This document shows, in pieces, positions 24,861 to 36,957 of a stretch of 64,000 nucleotides of DNA (position 1 is its first letter; each line of letters opens with the position of its first letter). The position numbers and the translations under genes are program-made. Source of the DNA: Arcuatula senhousia (taxonomy: Eukaryota; Mollusca; Bivalvia; Mytilida; Mytilidae); assembly GCA_963971305.1 (NCBI GenBank), contig OZ020304.1:1798001-1862000 (forward strand), given 5' to 3'. The notes beneath the pieces were generated by a model, which saw nothing but the letters and a program-made list of their open reading frames with translations, was not told the origin of the DNA and searched no databases.

Positions 24861-25865
24861 AATATCTGTGAATTATTCAAGCACATACAATATCGCAACC
24901 CGAAAGGCGAGGAGGGGTGACGACTTTAATATTTTTCCGCGGGACAAAATTCTTACCTGAACAAACACCCCCCCCCCCCCAAAAAAAAAACCCAACCCTT
25001 CGAAGTCAAATGGTCGGACCATTATTATTATTTCTTTGGTTGCTGAACTATGACTCCTATATAAATTTTAATATATTATTTATGCATCGCAAATTTTTGT
25101 CCCTTTGCAAACATGGTAAAGATATATTACAATCCACACTCTTAATTTGTAAAATAAAATAGTAAAAATATGTCAGTTAAAAAAAGACCGAATTTTGTTA
25201 AACATGAAGTAGGTGAGCATCACACCTGAAATTGATTCCGACGGTTGGGACTATATTCTGGTGCTGCATACCTATAAATATTAAGTGACTACGATTAGTT
25301 GCTACATGCTAAGAAAACTGTAATGAAAATTACTCTCGCCGGCTAGTCACCCGACATTCCCCATTTTATAAACCGAATTTTTCAAATTCAGTCAATGAAA
25401 TTCAGCCGAAAAAAAATAGAATCCTGGTTTAAAATATGTTGTTTTTTTAATTTAGGAACCATGATTTTGATCTTCCAACACGAAAGAAAGCTTTTAATTA
25501 CGGAAAATAAGATTTGGCTCAGTTTCCCTTCCATCTGCCCCGTCTAGAGGCGCTTTACCGGTTCGACAATGGTACCGGAAGGATGAGTCGAAAATACTAC
25601 CTACAACGCGGCTTGGTTTGGAACTGTGAAAGAAAGTGTTCATACTTTTTATCTGTATACAAGTGCATGATCAAAATGACTTTTCTTGGATTTAAATGCA
25701 TATTGTATGCCTGCTGCATAGTGTACCTTTAATAATTTGGTTGTGAACTGCTACATTTGTGTAGATCTTAAAGACATGTCGTAATTTATATTAATGTGTA
25801 TAAATGCATTTTAATTCACTAAGTTTTAGAGTTAGCAGGTGTTATTTTGGTAATTTTGAATGACA
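24861..25865. other. Interior of the 7.7-kb element, nothing recognised
   Basis: A C run followed by an A run at about 24967-24990. ORFs up to 81 aa without domains. Confidence 0.5.
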
Positions 25866-26110
25866 GCAAGGCATTGCAAAGAAGCAAAGAGCCACCAAAT
25901 GGGACAATCTTGTCGAGAGTCCGAAAGGGCAATGACATAACCATTAAACACGAACGAAAACAACACAAAGAAACACAAAACATAAAAAACGCAAAAACAA
26001 CCGAACAGTAATCAAGAACGCGAACTCAAGTCGTAACGAGAGATAACTCCGTTGATCCGGAAGAGTAAGCAGTTTCTGCTTGCAATAGCACACCCGTCGA
26101 GCTGCCAATT
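25866..26110 (-). repeat. Repeat family Y copy
   Basis: Blocks AGCAAAGAGCCACCAAATGG, GTCCGAAAGGGCAATGAC, CGCGAACTCAAGTCGTAACG and CCGGAAGAGTAAGCAG recur at 38860-39050, 53945-54130, 54690-54920 and, inverted, 57060-57375. Family Y probably is the 3' tail of the second Penelope-like family (see 55290-55460). Confidence 0.75.
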
Positions 26111-26579
26111 CCAATGCAGTGTGTCAAATCCGGTAAAGGAAGACGAAACAAAAACTCCATGTGTCTTAATTTTTTTGAAATTTGGCTTGTAGATGATCCT
26201 GTAAACATCCGTTATATAAAAGATGAATTACACAAGAAGCCTAGAATATGCCATAGGGGCATCCTGAAAGTGACAACACATAGAAAAAAAACCGCACAAC
26301 ATAACAAAACAAACAAACTATCCTTATACAAAATACAATATATAGACATCATAATCAAATGGACTCTATTTTGCTCTGAAATGTAATTTTTAAATAAACA
26401 CAACTATAAACTGAAAGTTACGGCGAAGTTTAAGCCGACAAGTGTTGTAATCTGACGGCGCTTTGAGAATGAATTGAAGACTCATAAGAGGCACAAGGCA
26501 AAGGCTGAATCAAGCCAAAATCTCATTGATTGTCAAGTAAAGAATAATTAAAAACTAGATGGAGCCTTCCCCGGAAGGC

Positions 26580-27171
26580 ATATGTCGCCAGCGTATCTAT
26601 GTTTATTCACCAAACAGGGGGTAGTTAATTTTCGGGCATAAAATCGCCTTACAACTCATAATACTATGCGATGAAGCTACATAACAAATATCAAGAGGCT
26701 GTGGCATATAGTTGCCTGGAAAACTGTGACGAAAATTTGGCATCTATGTCCATTATATATAAAACAGTAAGTATTCGTCAAACAGGAAGTAATTATTTTT
26801 CGGGCATAAAATTGCTTTACACCTTAAAGTACTATGTGATGAAGCTACATACCAAATATCAAGAGGCTGTGGAATGTAGTTGCCTGGAAAACTGTGACGA
26901 AAATTTTGCACCTATGTCCATTACATATAAAACGGTAAGTATTCGTCAAACAGGAAGTAGTTATTTTTCCGGCATAAAATCGCTTTACACCTTATAGTAC
27001 TATGCGATGAAGCTACATACCAAATATCAAGAGGCTGTGGCATGTTGCCTGGAAAACTGCGACAGAAATTTTTGTGACGCCGCAGGACGCAGGACGACGA
27101 CGCAAGACGACGGATAGTGCCAAAGTAACCCCTATATGTCGCTTCTGCAACACGTTGCAGGCGACATAACA
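26580..27171 (+). mobile_element. Pearl/HINE-like element, ~169-bp core in 3 copies
   Basis: Core units start near 26601, 26771 and 26939 (GTATTCGTCAAACAGGAAGT and GATGAAGCTACATA in each). Ends are ATGTCGCC on the left and GGCGACAT on the right, with a hairpin (GCAACACGTTGC) next to the right end and GACG-rich sequence near 27080-27115. Confidence 0.7.
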
Positions 27172-27346
27172 AGAACAGAGTTCCTGGGTCCCCAACCGAG
27201 TTGCAAAAAGTAGATAAGCGACAGACCTGAAAACTATTCCCACCTTACGAGACTCTTATCTAAAGCTGCATACAAAATATTGAAAGCCTAGGAATAGGAA
27301 TAGCTGAGAAATGTGTTACGAAAGTTTTTCCTTTTTTTTTTACCCT
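27172..27346 (+). mobile_element. Left half of another pearl/HINE-like element
   Basis: Core-type sequence (AAGCTGCATACAAAATATTGAAAGCCT) broken by the inverted-repeat element at 27347; the right half resumes at 29867. Confidence 0.55.
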
Positions 27347-28067
27347 TAAAGTGCAACTAAAACGCCTATAACAACTTTATTTCATTTTATAGATCTTAAT
27401 TTTCTAAGATCAAAGCAAAAAACCCGACTTGATTCCGATGACAAATAACAAAGATATTGACAATTTAGTGTTAATTTCTTAAAATCTCACCTTTATAACT
27501 TCCGCTTTCGCGTAACTAATTCCACTGATTGTGCAACGTCAGAGGGGGAACCGATAAATTTGTTTACACTAGTTACAATAGCAAACGGTAGTTTATCTTT
27601 ACAATTTATTAGTAATGAAATGATAATTAATGCATCCAGAAATGAAATATGTTATATAAAACATGTAAAATATATGTTTAATCACCAAAACTTTATTCAG
27701 TATAATCGTGATAATTGTTGAATTGTAGATGAAAAAGTAATAAAAGAAAAACGTAATTTAATAAAAGAAGCTTATTCCTCGAGGCTTATTCTTTTTTTAT
27801 GATACTGATTATCTGTTGTATGAAATGAAGTTTTGAGGAAGAAGCACAGACACGAGTGTGTCCATTCTAAATTTAAATTCCTTGGTTTTCAGATATTTTC
27901 GGTGTAACCGACACTAAAAGTTTTACATATTAATTTACAGGAAGCTTAGACATCACAAGTTATAATTAGATTAGCATTTTGGCATTCACTAATTCAACAT
28001 TATTTCATGGTTTCCTATACTCTAGCATAGACGTGTACCCGTTTGTCTGTTCTCGCTATTTTTATGG

Positions 28068-28560
28068 CCCGACCACGTATGTGGATCGGCCATATAGTTT
28101 TACCGTTGTCCGTCCGTACATACGTCCGTAACACTTTGCTTAAGTTCTTGATTAAGGTCAATAACTCGGATACTAGATGTTGAGGGTCAATGATATTTCA
28201 CCACTAGATGTGTCTTGGGTAGCACTATACCATCCTCTAGTAAATCGCAGTGACCAATATTTTAAGCATGAACGACTTTGGTTAAGTTCTAGGTTAAAGT
28301 CCATAACTTTGATACATTTTAAGCACTAGAGGGCCATCTGTGACTCATACACACATTTTTAGTTTAATGGTGGATTTTTAGAAAAGTTTGACAGATGAGG
28401 CCACGCCAAATAATTCATAGTTCGTCAGACAATTCATGAAAAAAATAAGCTGCAAGCGGGCGAAATGTGTATACATGCCCATCTACGAACGTATTGCATA
28501 TTAGTGTTTGGGCGCATCCACCTGTTCGTTCGTCCGTACCAAATGTTACGAGGTGAAGCA
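28068..28560 (-). mobile_element. Pearl/HINE-like element, reverse orientation
   Basis: Starts with hairpin GGCCCGACCACGTATGTGG..CGGCC, then GTCCGTCCGTACATACGTCC and degenerate core units (TTCACCACTAGATGTGTCTT). Related to 41488-42050. Confidence 0.6.
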
Positions 28561-28561
28561 T

Positions 28562-28990
28562 TATGATTCAATTCAATTCTTTATTTGTCTAATTTGGTCC
28601 CACTGGTGGCATATTACATATAAAAAATTTTGACAAAGACAGACCAGAACTATACAGTAACATTAGAATAACAAGATAATTCAGTAAAAAAAAAAATGAA
28701 TACACAATATGATGTGTTTGTATTATTGTTTACAAATATATAATTAAAGATAATAGATAAGCATAACACATATTTGTGTTTACTTTGTATATGGCAAAAC
28801 CACAGCCCAGAGAAGTTTTAGAAGAGAAAATATATCATGATGATCTGATGTTATTTTAATAACAAAAGAAATGGATACTTTTTACTAATCAAATATATTG
28901 AAGAACTTCTAAATTTTATTTATTTTATTTTATTTAATTCTATATTTTATTTTATTATGTTTCTTTTTCAATACGATAATACAACACTGA
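28562..28990. repeat. AT-rich repeat with TTCAATTCTTTATTTGTC end
   Basis: GATTCAATTCAATTCTTTAT followed by TTTGGTCCCACTGG looks like the 3' end of a SINE or LINE in reverse orientation. No head is recognised. Confidence 0.35.
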
Positions 28991-29866
28991 ATTTGAGAAG
29001 ATGCTCGAGTTTGAAATTACTTGTCCCCAAATTGTTAATTGCCCCCCTATGGTGACATATTGGTTGTCTAATTTCGTTTAACTTCACACCTGTGTTTGTT
29101 TGTTCGTCGCAAAAGGTAGTCCATACTCAGCATGGGTTAATAACTAAGGTAATTATCATAAGGACTTGAATCCTCAAACCGTCCAATTCCGACAGAGGCC
29201 TGCATATTTGACATATATGATTTAAATTAACACTTTGGACCATAAAGACAACACAACTGTTTAAAATAGATATGTTCCTTTGATTGCATCATGTATGTGT
29301 ACTGATTGCTGCAGCAGTAAAAACTTTCAATTTTGTGGAAATCTGACAAATATAATTGCTTAAATCATAGGATTTAACCAAGGAATTGGAGTACTTTAAT
29401 TTCTTGATTTAACATTTTATACAAATTTAAAAGGTCTAAACTTCATTCTTGTGACGGCCTACCTTTTTAAAATATTATTTGGTGTAAAATGTATTGTTAA
29501 AAACTGGAAAATGTATATATGTGTTCGTTGGGTATTTCTTAAATATTAATGTTAAAAAAATTGCCACCGAAATTATTTATATTTTATTGCGGATATCTTA
29601 AATATCCCCTTTCAAAAAACACATTCCTACTATACTAGCAAACGATTTCGGTTCCCCCTTGTGCGTCACTTCCGGTTTAGCTCGCATGTAATTCTTTTCC
29701 GGAAATATCGTTGATTAGATTTTGAAAGGTGCGAAATTTTGCACTTCAAACACTCATATCTCCGTTATTTGTCAACGGATTTTGATCGGATTTTTTGCAT
29801 TGATCTTAGAAAAATAAACACTTTTAAATAAGATTAAGTTGTTATGACCGTTTTAGTTGCACTAAT

Positions 29867-30112
29867 ATTCTAGTCCGCTTGTTAAACAGGAGGTAGGTAA
29901 GCGACAAAAATGGAAACGCATCCCACCATATGGGACTCCTACCTGAAGCTGCATACCAAATATTGAAAGCCTGGGATTAATAGTAGATGAGAAAATCTGT
30001 TACGAAAAAAGTGTGACGGACGGGGGAACGAGCGGACGGACGGACAGACGGATGCCTGGCATTTCTATGTCCCCACTCCACGTTTCTGTTGGGGACAATA
30101 AGCTGTACCTTA
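29867..30112 (+). mobile_element. Right half of the interrupted pearl/HINE-like element
   Basis: Core unit (CCCACCATATGGGACTCCTA, AAGCTGCATACCAAATATTG), then GGACGGACGGACAGACGG and the hairpin region TCCCCACTCCACG..GGGGACA. Confidence 0.65.
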
Positions 30113-30384
30113 TAGAATATGTTAATGTTCAGAGATACAAACCATTTAAAAGACGAATCATAATCTCTTCATAAAAAGGTTCTACAAAATTAATAATCAG
30201 CTTATCAGGTCGATTATTAAAAAAACAGAGGTGATATAAAGACTTTTTTAAAGAAACTTTTTTGTTCATCAAAAAGTGGTTTATACAGCTATGATAATAG
30301 TTAACATTATCAAAAATTAACGAAGATGGCGTTTTGATTTATTTTCACGAAAGACGGCGAACTCAGAATGGTCTGAAAATTTTA

Positions 30385-30490
30385 ATTTGATGGCTCTTGT
30401 TTCCTTACATGCACCAGGCTTGTATTTTGGTTCAAATGCTGCTCGTGAGAGGTTACTCCTTGAAACCATAGCACTTCCAAATTAATAGTT
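30385..30490 (+). repeat. RZ1 fragment with degenerate hammerhead-like core
   Basis: GAGGTTACTCCTTGAAA is preserved, but the CTGATGA box reads CTCGTGA and helix III is lost. Confidence 0.6.
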
Positions 30491-30811
30491 GACGTATTGA
30501 TACCTGCTTTCAACTGACACTTTGTATTAAGATATTCAATGGTGTTTTTAATCGGTTATATATCAGTAGAAAAGATAGATGTGGTCTATGATTAACTTCA
30601 ACAAAGAAATAAGTCAGAGTTTTCGACTAAAATGTAAATTTAATCAACAGTGGCAAAAGTGGTCTACTCCCTGTATGACCTTATAAAAAACAAAGATATA
30701 TATAACAAAAGTAAAAAAAAAATAAGAAATCGCTAAACTGCAGGTTCCCGCAAAGATATGTGAAATATGTATCACAATCAAACCTGTTAAATACTGGTAC
30801 AGTTGGAATAA

Positions 30812-31177
30812 ACTAAATACACAAATGAGTGAAACTATCATAACTCTAATAAAGTGAAATAATTGTTCTATAAATGTTTTTCCGCAGTTCTCACAGGAAA
30901 TCAACACATCGGAGTGTGATGTTCTTACGTGATCTCTCAACTTAGATGCCGTTTTATATGGATGTCCACACTTAGAACATATATGCTTGTTGTCATCGGA
31001 GGAGCGATTATGTGTTGACATATGGTCCTTTAGTTCATCCCTTCTATAAAAAGACTTATTGCATGTATCACAATTATACTGCTTATCCCCATGTCGCACC
31101 ATGTGACGTTCTAAGGACTTGTCATCTTTTAACACTTTCTGGCATGTATTGCATGTAGGCATGTTTCTGGAATACAA
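30812..31177 (-). CDS. C2H2 zinc-finger exon or pseudogene (three complete fingers, a fourth cut short)
   Basis: Minus-strand frame: CNTCQKVLKDDKSLERHMVRH, CDTCNKSFYRRDELKDHMSTH and CSKCGHPYKTASKLRDHVR..H are complete fingers. The fourth, CENCGKTFIE, runs into a hydrophobic, intron-like stretch after about 30880 (the frame stays open to 30644). A TTCCAG acceptor lies just before the first finger, so this may be an internal exon, but no upstream exon or good donor is found. It lies inside the 7.7-kb inverted-repeat element and could be cargo or a captured gene piece. Function beyond nucleic-acid binding cannot be stated. Confidence 0.7.
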
Positions 31178-31389
31178 GATGAAATTTATTCAAGCTGAGC
31201 ACTAACTTGTCAATACATATAAATTGTCGTTTAAGACTTATGCATTGCGGGTAGAACGTACGACGTTTATTTTTGATAGGTCTTAAATCTCGTTTTTTTA
31301 GGTTGATTTTGGAAAATGTGTCGTCTTTTTTTTTTTGTTCAAGTTTTTTCCCGACCCGTTACCTCAAATTGTATACTGTTAGTTACAAA

Positions 31390-31978
31390 TCAACAAGAAC
31401 ATAAAGGAAGTAAAACTATGATGCTCTACACCATTTTCGGCCGGAATATACAAGAAAATGAATGAATATTGCACACGAAAAATACTGTTTGGAACCGTGT
31501 AATCCGGCGTTTCCAAAAGTCTAAACCGTGTGATCCTGCGTTACGTCGATTTTTCTTTAAAATCTCAATTAAAACTGAACTGTAAAAGGTAGGAACTATC
31601 AATGTTCTTTATAATTGTTCCACGAACCTAACTGTGGCATAAAAATGAATATGTACCTCATTGTTTAATTAGAAATCATGGAAATCGTTCGCTTGTATGG
31701 AAAAGTTGACACGCACGGCCTAGGTTTTCGCGAATGTTTGATAAAACGGGCAAAATTTGATAAATATTTGGTGCACGGTTTGAATGGTGCATTATTGTAT
31801 CCGAATGCACATAGATATATACTTGACAGCATAATATTAGTTTATTTAAAGCTATGTTTTCCTACCTGACTCGAGTGTTTTTCCCGGAAGTTGATGAAAA
31901 AAACCGTGGTGCCGGCGAAATGAAACCGCGATTCCGGCGTTAAAACCGGGATCCTACGTTTTCGGTTGTACACGGTGG
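31390..31978 (-). repeat. Right inverted repeat of the large element
   Basis: Reverse complement of 24262-24860 with scattered differences; ends CGGTTGTACACGGTG against the RZ1 half at 31979. Confidence 0.85.
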
Positions 31979-32995
31979 TGTTTTAAACAATTTTACATTT
32001 TACATTCGAAAATTTCAATGACAAAATAAAAATACTATTATTATTTGGTAAAGTCTGACGACCAGGCTTGTGATTACCATCGGAGACCCATGGTCTACCA
32101 GCAGCAGTAATCGACTCACTGGTTTCAAAATACAAATCGTCATGTCAATCTTATAGTGTTATATCTCCAGTTTTTGAAAAAATTGAGATAATTATTTTTT
32201 TTACTTCCTTGTACACCAGTGATAAAATTGATATATTTTAAGTTTTGACAGTTTTCTTCAGAACTAGACTGTTCTATCTCCATATTTTCCATTGGATTAA
32301 CATTGGGTTTATTTATAGCCCAAAACCGAAAGTTTAAGAAAGTTTCAATATTAGACTGATGTATATCCAAATTTTTGACTTATTATTTGGTCTTTCAAAG
32401 TTTTTTTGCCAGATATCTTTGAAATTCTAGACTTATTTGTTTCTATCTTTTAAAATCATTTTATTTTCAGTGATTTTCAGCACATTTTGGTGTGTCATAA
32501 TACGAATATTACAGATATTATATATTTATGGTCTATCTCCATTGACAATATAAACAAGATTTTGAAAAAATCCACTTTGTTTCTTAACAATGTTCTATCT
32601 CCAAAAAAGGGGGGTCTAATTCTATGTAATTTTGGTTGTCTGTTAAAAACAAATTGTTGTTTTCAACAAGTTTAAGAACTATACATTCAATAAATTCAAA
32701 ACTACTTATTTCTGAGACAATTTACAAAAGATTTTGGACTACCAACTTTAAACCCAATTTACCAACAATTTAAAAATATTGACATACATCACTATAAGAT
32801 TGACATGACGAAATATCAAAACGGGTATAAAACTGTTAATTTGGTTATGCTATATATGTACATTTCAAGGAGTAACATCTCATCCACAGCAGTGTTTGAA
32901 TCAAAACGTAGGAAGGTAAAAAATCAATTAATACGGAATTGTGAGCAAATGAGTCTTTTTACAAATTGTGTTGTTTTGAAAGTTTTACTAAAATA
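31979..32995 (-). repeat. RZ1 family copy split by a MITE
   Basis: 31979-32137 and 32811-32995 are RZ1. The latter keeps a partly preserved ribozyme core on the minus strand at about 32846-32895 (GATGTTACTCCTTGAAA, but TGGATGA for CTGATGA). Confidence 0.7.
32138..32810. mobile_element. 673-bp MITE with perfect 21-bp terminal inverted repeats
   Basis: The left end CGTCATGTCAATCTTATAGT(G) is perfectly mirrored at 32790-32810. AAAT flanks both sides (32134-32137, 32811-32814). The RZ1 copy at 23671-23690 shows the same site without the insertion. The word TCTATCTCC or a close match recurs at four internal places. The 76-aa internal ORF has no recognised domain. Confidence 0.9.
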
Positions 32996-33257
32996 AAATG
33001 AAAGTATGACCATATTAAATATTTTGTAATAAGATTTCTGTAAGGAAATTAATGGAAATGTGACATTTTCGGAGGTCCTAGTCCACATTGATGACGCATA
33101 TATTACCTGTTGCCGTATGGTCTGAATTTCAAAACAAAAATAAAATAAGAAATGAAAAAAATGTGACTTGAAGTTTTCCCGCAAGTGCCTTGCAAAACGA
33201 GCTGCTATAGTTTGGTACAAATGGAATAAAACAGACGAAAATATCCAATAAACTTTG

Positions 33258-34503
33258 TTAACCAAACATTGGTATGCGTCTTACATTATGTGTCATAAAA
33301 GGGTTTATTTGCCTGCGAGGTTGAATTCCTGGATGGTGAAAGTTCCTGTTGACCAGAAGAACCTGTCCGTGTGGGGTGTGAACATGGTCGCCATGATCAT
33401 GAGTTACGGGAATCACTTCCCCATTTGGGCCATGGGTATGAGATACTGGCGGGACAGACTGGTTCCCTCCATGGTTTCCTGAACCCTGTTGAGCATTGGC
33501 ACTTATTACAGGAGCTATCTTGTCAGCTAGTTTGTCTGCAATGTTAGCTGCGACTTTGTTTACTATGTTTTGTAATACGGCTTCACTTAGTTGGTTAACA
33601 TTTCCAGAGTTTGAAAGATTCGGTTTTAATTTGTCTGAAAGAAGAGAAGTTTGGTGACCTTTAGACGTAGGGTCGATGATTCCTTTGCTTGCATCATTAT
33701 GTAAACTTGTTTTTTCGGGGTCTGAGTTCGCCCCTGTTAAACCTAAAGCCTGTAGAATGTTAGAACCTAAAACATTTGCTTGACCTAATAGTGACCCTAC
33801 ACGTGGTTGTGGTTGTAAGGTTGGTCTAGTTCCTTGTTGGTTTATAAAGAATTGGTTCATATCATTTCTTTCTGGTACTCCCAACTGAGGATTCCTTGAT
33901 GGAAAACCTGGCGTAGGTCCAAACATTGGATCCCAAAGCCGCCTTCGAAAAAATGGTGGCCTTCTTCTCCAATGTCGAATTGGAACTTGATCAAATTCTC
34001 CCGGGCTTGGAGAGGCATTTGGATCAGTCACAGGTTGAACCTGAGAGGGGTCAACAACAGCAACAACGTCTCCCTCAAACGTGCCATCGGCTGGGTTTGG
34101 GCGCGATGGTGGACCGTTGTTGTGTTCTGGGTGACTTTGATGATGATCATGAATCGAAGGGTTGCCTTGTGTTTCCCATGGAAATGGAATACCATGACTT
34201 CTCCCTAAAACCAAGAAAAAAACATTAAGGATGAAGACTAACGCCAAAAATATAGAGATTGCTTATATAAGTTTCAAATGGTTTTTTTTATTTATTTATG
34301 TTTGAAGATGGTGCAATTCCTTTATTCTGATTTTTTTAGTATTTAATAAATTTAAAGGATTTACACAGAGAAGTCAGAGCCAAATCCTGAAAGAAAGGCA
34401 AAAATTGGTGTATTATACCTGATCCTGTTCTCTGTGATGACAGGTGTCTCGTACATATCTGAGGTAAAAAGAGCACAGCAATCAAACAGAGTTTGTAATT
34501 CAT
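33258..34503 (-). CDS. Secreted His-rich, Pro-rich protein (343 aa, two coding exons)
   Basis: Exon 1 (34419-34503) encodes the signal peptide MNYKLCLIAVLFLPQICT and ends in a phase-1 donor (CAG|GTATAA). Exon 2 (33258-34204) starts after a TTTTAG acceptor with GRSHGIPFPWETQGNPS and runs to TAA at 33258. The mature protein has no cysteine. It is rich in Pro, Asn and Gln, with a basic patch (RHWRRRPPFFRRRLWDP), a helical NKVAANIADKLADKIAP segment, and a His-rich stretch SHTHGPNGEVIPVTHDHGDH near the C-terminus that could bind metal. An upstream acceptor (34518) and a donor at 35273 suggest a 5' UTR exon. The neighbouring gene at 36958-38735 has the same plan. I do not recognise the family; extracellular matrix or secreted-fluid roles are only possibilities. 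Confidence 0.8.
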
Positions 34504-35273
34504 CACAATTTATGGATCTGAAATTACAAATAAATAAAACGACATGTTGTAAAAGCATATTTCAAGATGTAACATAAGAATCATAATAATTGAAAACCCA
34601 ATTGAAAATGTATATCATATGTTGAAAGAACTGTAAAAACAATTAAAAAATGTTTGATTCAGTGTTAAACCAAGATTAACAGTAAATATGAGGAATTCAA
34701 AATTACAACAGAAAAGTTCCATGCAGACACTATATTTTGTTTTCGCCTGACTCATCAGAGGCAGTCTACCAAAAAGATACCAAAGATGCCAAAACACTAT
34801 ATGAATATGAAGAACATCACAAAATTTATATGCCGAAGTGATGACATGCATAAGTTTGTCATTGGAAAAACCAAACCGGAAAATATGAGATATTTTATAA
34901 ATTATGGCATCTGATAATTCTTCTTCCTGGCATATGGTAGTCTTGGTTTGGAATTTGGCATCCCGTAAACACTGGTTTTCTTGATAATGCTCTTTTAATT
35001 AAATATAAAAGTTTATCTTGGCCATACATTATATTTTGATGCGTCTTGAACAGACCAAACGGGCATAAGACAATCAGTCCCTTAAAGATATCGTTGCTCT
35101 TATTTAGCATGCCATTGTCAGTACTATCAAAGATATTACATTCAAAGACCATTTATGCTCATCATAACGATTAAACGATTTTCGAGAAATACGGTACGAC
35201 CCCATCCCCCATAAAAAATCAAATGACATTGACAAGGAAAAAAACAGTTGGTGTTAAAAAAAGACCTACTTAC

Positions 35274-35320
35274 CTTCGACTACTTTCGTTAACAGCTTGA
35301 GCTAGAGTTTTTTTAGGCTG
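35274..35320 (-). other. Putative 5' UTR exon of the His-rich secreted gene
   Basis: A GAAG|GTAAGT donor at 35273/35274 faces the acceptor at 34518, which lies 14 bp before the ATG. The upstream border is unknown. Confidence 0.4.
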
Positions 35321-36957
35321 ATCTTTATTACTCCATCATTTAACTAATAATTGTGAAGCTACAACATAATACAAGTTTAAGTAAACATTGACTCGGAAAT
35401 ACCATGTGCATTATGCATTTTTGAATGAATGCGTTTTCCACAATGGTTTTTTGTTCGGTATAAACTTTTAATGCGTTTCCCTTTTGATTTCCAAATAATT
35501 CATCTTTACATGCCGAGTCAGATTTTGTTCAATGAGTTTGTTTATCATACACATTGTGACAAAGCAAAAAGATAAATGACCTATACTTTATAGTTACGCA
35601 AAACCCCTCTGCATCACAAAAAAACCGCACCAAAAAAAGTCCAAGTTCGTTTCTTTTTATAAATAGCTTGGTTAAAAGAACCAATTCTCATTAATTTTGG
35701 ATTAAAAAGAAAGCAATGACCTTAAAAGAAAACTCAAACAACGATTTGGTTTTTGTGGTGAAGAAAAGCGTTCACTTAGAGTTCAAAATATACGTTATGT
35801 TGGCTGAAACGTGTAACTTTCTAATTTCCCTTTAAGCTACATAACAAAAATGTATATTGCATAATAATCAAAACATGCAAGAAAAAAAGTTTGCCATATT
35901 TACCTTAAATATTACATAGCATAAATGACATCTTTGTATTGATATATAAATATAACTATTTGCAAGTTATTCAGCACGCATGGTTGATTTCAATGTACAA
36001 TTTGTCATTATGATCAATGTCATATTCATTACATTTATTTCACTTTATAGTATCGAACGGAGATGCGACAAGGTGGTCCTATTTCATCCTTTGTTTTTAC
36101 AGAAATCCAAATTTATAGCTTACAATATCCAAGAATATAAGAATATTAAAATCATTTAAAATTTCAGAAGTCTTTTTAAAGAATATGTTCAACGTGTAAT
36201 TAACTATACTTAATGTTAAAATTTAATTGTTAACTAATATGCATATGTATATAAATATTGTCTTACTAATGTCATTTTATAAATGATTCATAAGTTAACA
36301 ATTACGACTTTAACAATTAACTTTTATGTTAACTCTGCTTATACAAAAGCAATAAAGTATTAATTTTTCGATAAATTAAATCTAGAAGATAAAGAACATA
36401 AAACCAAATCGACTTTCGTGGTAAGATATTTATTTATTGTTCATTTTAATTCTAACACTAATACTACAGGTTTACAAATTCTTTACTCAAAATCATTTTT
36501 GACCGAGAATTCATAATAAAAATAATAAAAAATCATTTGAGAAAACTATTATGCTAAGACACTTCCAGAAATAAAAACATTATAAATATAATATAGTGAC
36601 TCTAGTTTCCATAGTAACACAGACAGTCTTTGTCAGTCGCAGAAAACGTGCAAGTCTCGGTCCAAAATAACAATTCTTTTAAGATATGCCGTATAACCCA
36701 GGATTACTGCATAATTGTTGGAAAATAATTACCGAGTCTAATTGTGTACAGTGATAGAAAGTTGTCATGAGCAACAGGTTATTCTAAAATTGAGTTCCAC
36801 ACTATGTAACTTTGGTATTCTCTCAATAAGAAATATATTGCTTTACAATTACGCCAAATTAGAACAGAATGATTGAGCCAAGATTACATGTACATTTTTA
36901 TCTTTATGACAGTATATCAAATGTACACACTTTTTAATTAATAGAAGAAAATGAAAC
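35321..36957. other. Intergenic between the paired secreted-protein genes
   Basis: AT-rich, no repeat family or ORF recognised. It should hold the promoter of the upper gene and the 3' UTR of the lower one. Confidence 0.5.

Larger units (their letters stand above)
27347..29866. mobile_element. 2.5-kb element with >100-bp terminal inverted repeats
   Basis: The left end AAAGTGCAACTAAAACGCC is mirrored by GTTTTAGTTGCACT on the right. The similarity continues inward through AACAACTT, TTTTCTAAGATCAA and TGACAAATAAC. No transposase visible. It carries a pearl/HINE-like copy and an AT-rich tail block inside. Confidence 0.75.
24262..31978. mobile_element. About 7.7-kb element bounded by long inverted repeats, inserted in an RZ1 copy
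   Basis: The inverted arms 24262-24860 and 31390-31978 abut the left and right halves of a single RZ1 copy. The intact RZ1 sequence AACCTGATGTTTTAAAC (20557-20573) is split here between GAAAC at 24262 and GTTTTAAAC at 31980. Contents: several nested repeats and a C2H2 zinc-finger exon; no transposase recognised. Target duplication is unclear (possible GTGGT). Confidence 0.6.

Noticed and set aside
30436..30473. Active hammerhead ribozyme in the RZ1 copy at 30.4 kb
   Set aside because: The invariant CTGATGA reads CTCGTGA and helix III is missing.
24262..31978. The 7.7-kb unit as a Polinton/Maverick
   Set aside because: Long inverted ends fit, but there is no polymerase B, integrase, ATPase or capsid gene, the size is too small and the ends do not start AG.
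34895..35152. 85-aa minus-strand ORF as a gene
   Set aside because: No signal peptide, domain or splice support; it lies in the presumed 5' UTR intron of the His-rich gene.
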